Assembly: GCF_005849285.1 (NCBI RefSeq)
Contig: NZ_CP040517.1
Coordinates: 1,370,501 to 1,434,500, forward strand
Direction: 5' to 3'
Length of the DNA: 64,000 bases
Origin: Luteithermobacter gelatinilyticus
GTDB lineage: Bacteria > Pseudomonadota > Alphaproteobacteria > Sphingomonadales > Emcibacteraceae
Shown one piece after another: positions 62,285 to 64,000 of this stretch (the first letter of the stretch is position 1; each line of letters opens with the position of its first letter). A model generated the notes under the pieces. It saw only the letters and a program-made list of their open reading frames with translations. It did no database searches and was not told the DNA's origin. The position numbers and the translations under genes are program-made.

Positions 62285-62749
62285 ATGAGTAAGGAAATTT
62301 ATAAAGGTTTGTCCCAGTTGGGCGGAACGGCGAAACTGCCTGAAAGCCCCGAACAGGCGGTGCTGGAAAAGGTTCCCAACCCGCGGCCGGACTCCCGATA
62401 TTTTGTACGTTTTACCTGTCCCGAATTCACTTCTCTATGTCCGGTCACCGGACAGCCTGACTTTGCCCATCTGGTCATTGATTATGTGCCGGACGGGTTT
62501 CTCGTCGAGAGCAAGTCGCTGAAGCTCTATCTGCATTCTTTCCGTAACCATGCCGCTTTTCATGAAGACTGCACAGTTGGAATTGGGGAGAGGCTGGTGG
62601 AAGAATTAAAACCACACTGGCTGAGGATTGGCGGATACTGGTATCCGCGTGGCGGTATTCCCATTGATGTCTTTTTTCAGACCGGCACGCCACCCCAAGG
62701 GGTCTGGATTCCGGACCAAGGGGTTCCCGCTTATCGGGGCAGGGGATAA
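62285..62749 (+). CDS. queF: NADPH-dependent 7-cyano-7-deazaguanine reductase QueF
   Basis: Reduces the nitrile preQ0 to preQ1 in queuosine synthesis. It is 154 residues, the short type I form. The nucleophilic cysteine is C52 and the proton donor D59 in [20 protein letters not shown]; the QueF motif [15 protein letters not shown] follows, and the C-terminus is [31 protein letters not shown] precedes the ATG. No preQ1 riboswitch is recognisable upstream. Confidence 0.96.
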   Translation: MSKEIYKGLSQLGGTAKLPESPEQAVLEKVPNPRPDSRYFVRFTCPEFTSLCPVTGQPDFAHLVIDYVPDGFLVESKSLKLYLHSFRNHAAFHEDCTVGIGERLVEELKPHWLRIGGYWYPRGGIPIDVFFQTGTPPQGVWIPDQGVPAYRGRG

Positions 62750-62834
62750 CACCTGACATGATTGCCAGGCCCCAGCGCTGTGCTTTGCTCTGAAAACGCG
62801 GTTCTTACCAAAAGTGTTCTCAGGAAATTTATTT

Positions 62835-63509
62835 TCAGGGAATTTGCAGGATCTTGTGGGTCTGTAGACTGAGCCGCCATTGGGGATGGCGCCGGCAGTA
62901 GTCCAGCGCCTTGCGGGTATTGTCCTGTCTGAATTTTTCGGTGTCCTGCCCGTTTGCGTCGGGGCCAAATCCGTCCATGGGTTGTAGAAAAAAATGCTTA
63001 AAGGCCAGATCAGCCACATCTTCCGGGCGAATGTTTTCCTGTGGATAAACCAGCTTCAGCTCATGTCCCTGTTTCTGGACAAGGTTAGTGAGGGATTTGG
63101 GGCTGACGCAGATCCAGTCCACTGTTTTCGGAACGGGCAGGCTACCGTTGGTTTCGACGGCTACTTCAAACCCTGCGTCGTGAAAGGCCTCGATCAGAGG
63201 CTCGTCCAGCTGTAGCAGGGGTTCGCCGCCGGTGCAGACAAGATATGGGCGTCCCCGATCCTGTGTGTTTTCCTGCCATAGCCTTGCGGCGGCGCGGGCC
63301 AGTTCCTGTGGTGAGGCAAATTTGCCGCCGCCGGGGCCATCGGTGCCCACAAAATCCGTATCACAAAAGCGGCATGTGGCGTTTTCACGGTCCTTTTCCA
63401 GCCCGGACCAGAAATTGCAGCCGCTGAACCGGCAGAAGATGGCGGCCCGGCCGGTGCGTGCCCCTTCACCCTGAAGGGTATAAAAGAGTTCCTTTACACT
63501 ATAGGTCAT
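62835..63509 (-). CDS. queE: 7-carboxy-7-deazaguanine synthase QueE
   Basis: Radical SAM enzyme of queuosine synthesis. It is 224 residues. The cluster cysteines are C31, C46 and C49, a CX14CX2C arrangement seen in a QueE subgroup instead of the usual CX3CX2C. The N-terminus [20 protein letters not shown] and the motif [19 protein letters not shown] are typical, with ETNGSLPVP and CVSPKS further on. It overlaps queC by ATGA. Confidence 0.95.
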   Translation of the reverse strand: MTYSVKELFYTLQGEGARTGRAAIFCRFSGCNFWSGLEKDRENATCRFCDTDFVGTDGPGGGKFASPQELARAAARLWQENTQDRGRPYLVCTGGEPLLQLDEPLIEAFHDAGFEVAVETNGSLPVPKTVDWICVSPKSLTNLVQKQGHELKLVYPQENIRPEDVADLAFKHFFLQPMDGFGPDANGQDTEKFRQDNTRKALDYCRRHPQWRLSLQTHKILQIP

Positions 63510-64000
63510 GATGTCATGGCATCCTGGTAGGGAATGGGGTCCCTGGCGTTTGCTTCGGCAAATCCCTTGAGGCGCAGCAGGCAGGCGTCACATTGGCCGC
63601 AGGCCGCGCCGTCTTTTGCCGGATCATAACAGCTGGTGGTTAAACTGTAATCCACCCCCAAAGACAGCCCCGTGCGGATAATTTCCGCCTTGGACATGTG
63701 AATCAGCGGGGTGTGGATGTTCAATTTCCGGTGGTCTTGGGTGCCGGCCTTGGTGGCCAGATTGGCCATTTTTTCAAAAGCGGCAATAAATTCAGGGCGA
63801 CAATCCGGATACCCGCTGTAGTCCAGTGCGTTCACGCCGATAAAAATGTCGTTGGCGCCAAGGACTTCGGCATAGGCAAGGGCAAAGGACAGGAAAATGG
63901 TGTTGCGGGCCGGGACATAGGTGACCGGCACATCTTCGCTCATATCCTCATGGCTGCGTCCCTTGGGCACAGGGATATCGTCCGTCAGGGCGGATCCCCC
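63506..64000 (-). CDS. queC: 7-cyano-7-deazaguanine synthase QueC (partial)
   Basis: Converts 7-carboxy-7-deazaguanine to preQ0 using ATP and ammonia. The C-terminal 165 residues or so are present; the N-terminus with the PP-loop lies beyond the right edge. The frame continues open to the edge ([19 protein letters not shown]). Visible features are [40 protein letters not shown] and the zinc-binding TSCYDP...[11 protein letters not shown]. Together with queE and queF this covers preQ1 synthesis after the QueD step. Confidence 0.94.
   Translation of the reverse strand, partial: GGSALTDDIPVPKGRSHEDMSEDVPVTYVPARNTIFLSFALAYAEVLGANDIFIGVNALDYSGYPDCRPEFIAAFEKMANLATKAGTQDHRKLNIHTPLIHMSKAEIIRTGLSLGVDYSLTTSCYDPAKDGAACGQCDACLLRLKGFAEANARDPIPYQDAMTS

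Overview
The window looks like ordinary chromosome from an alphaproteobacterium. The evidence is gene order and family content: mfd-sdhE with recG beside it, the run rpoZ-rsh-pyrE-DUF2062-pdxJ-acpS-lepB-rnc-era, an NdufS4-type complex I subunit, a DUF2336 protein and a Caulobacter-like sphingolipid locus. NhaB and the moderate GC would suit a marine order such as Emcibacterales or Kordiimonadales, but that placement is inference. I see no phage genes, no transposase, no CRISPR array and no rRNA. Genes are dense, and many neighbours overlap by ATGA.

Layout. 1-6.1 kb: 5' part of moaA, a DUF2336 protein, an orphan FlgC-like protein, mfd and sdhE, all on the minus strand; then recG on plus. 8.3-19.3 kb: a lipid locus, almost all minus strand, with a DUF502 membrane protein, a GNAT-type ceramide synthase candidate, a di-iron fatty acid hydroxylase, LptG, LptF, an atypical lipid kinase (plus strand), serine palmitoyltransferase, its ACP, a CerR-like reductase and an acyl-AMP ligase. 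This is close to a complete pathway for making, hydroxylating, perhaps phosphorylating and perhaps exporting bacterial ceramide. 19.7-27.5 kb: recX, an MFS transporter, an EF-hand protein, dapA-smpB, a His/Tyr-rich secreted protein, a secreted MBL hydrolase, family-5 UDG with a NYN protein, and folK. 27.7-35.7 kb: the rpoZ-to-era housekeeping run. 35.7-38.6 kb: arginase and ornithine aminotransferase with a divergent Lrp regulator. 38.9-42.1 kb: gatCAB. 42.3-43.4 kb: an acidic lipoprotein, a Sel1 protein and tRNA-Ser.

43.6-48.3 kb holds two consecutive bufferin-type RiPP cassettes, each with a secreted Cys-rich precursor, an MNIO (DUF692) enzyme and a DUF2063 partner; a DoxX protein closes the second. 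A hairpin terminator lies between the first precursor and its enzyme. 48.4-53.1 kb: a SufU-like protein, nhaB, a double cold-shock protein, a DUF192 protein, tRNA-Pro, NdufS4 and tRNA-Arg. 53.2-64 kb: an IorAB-type molybdenum oxidoreductase, hisI, zur-znuCB without an adjacent znuA, a sulfur group (metC-type lyase, mercaptopyruvate sulfurtransferase, cysteine synthase), an ACT-domain protein behind a strongly structured leader, and queF, queE and queC for queuosine.

A palindromic repeat family of about 40 bp, with arms CTAGAGTGAATTG and CAATTCACTCTAG, occurs about ten times, always between genes. In at least seven recognisable genes the stop codon lies inside the repeat. This family, the double bufferin locus, the sphingolipid locus and the leader RNA are the items most worth following up.
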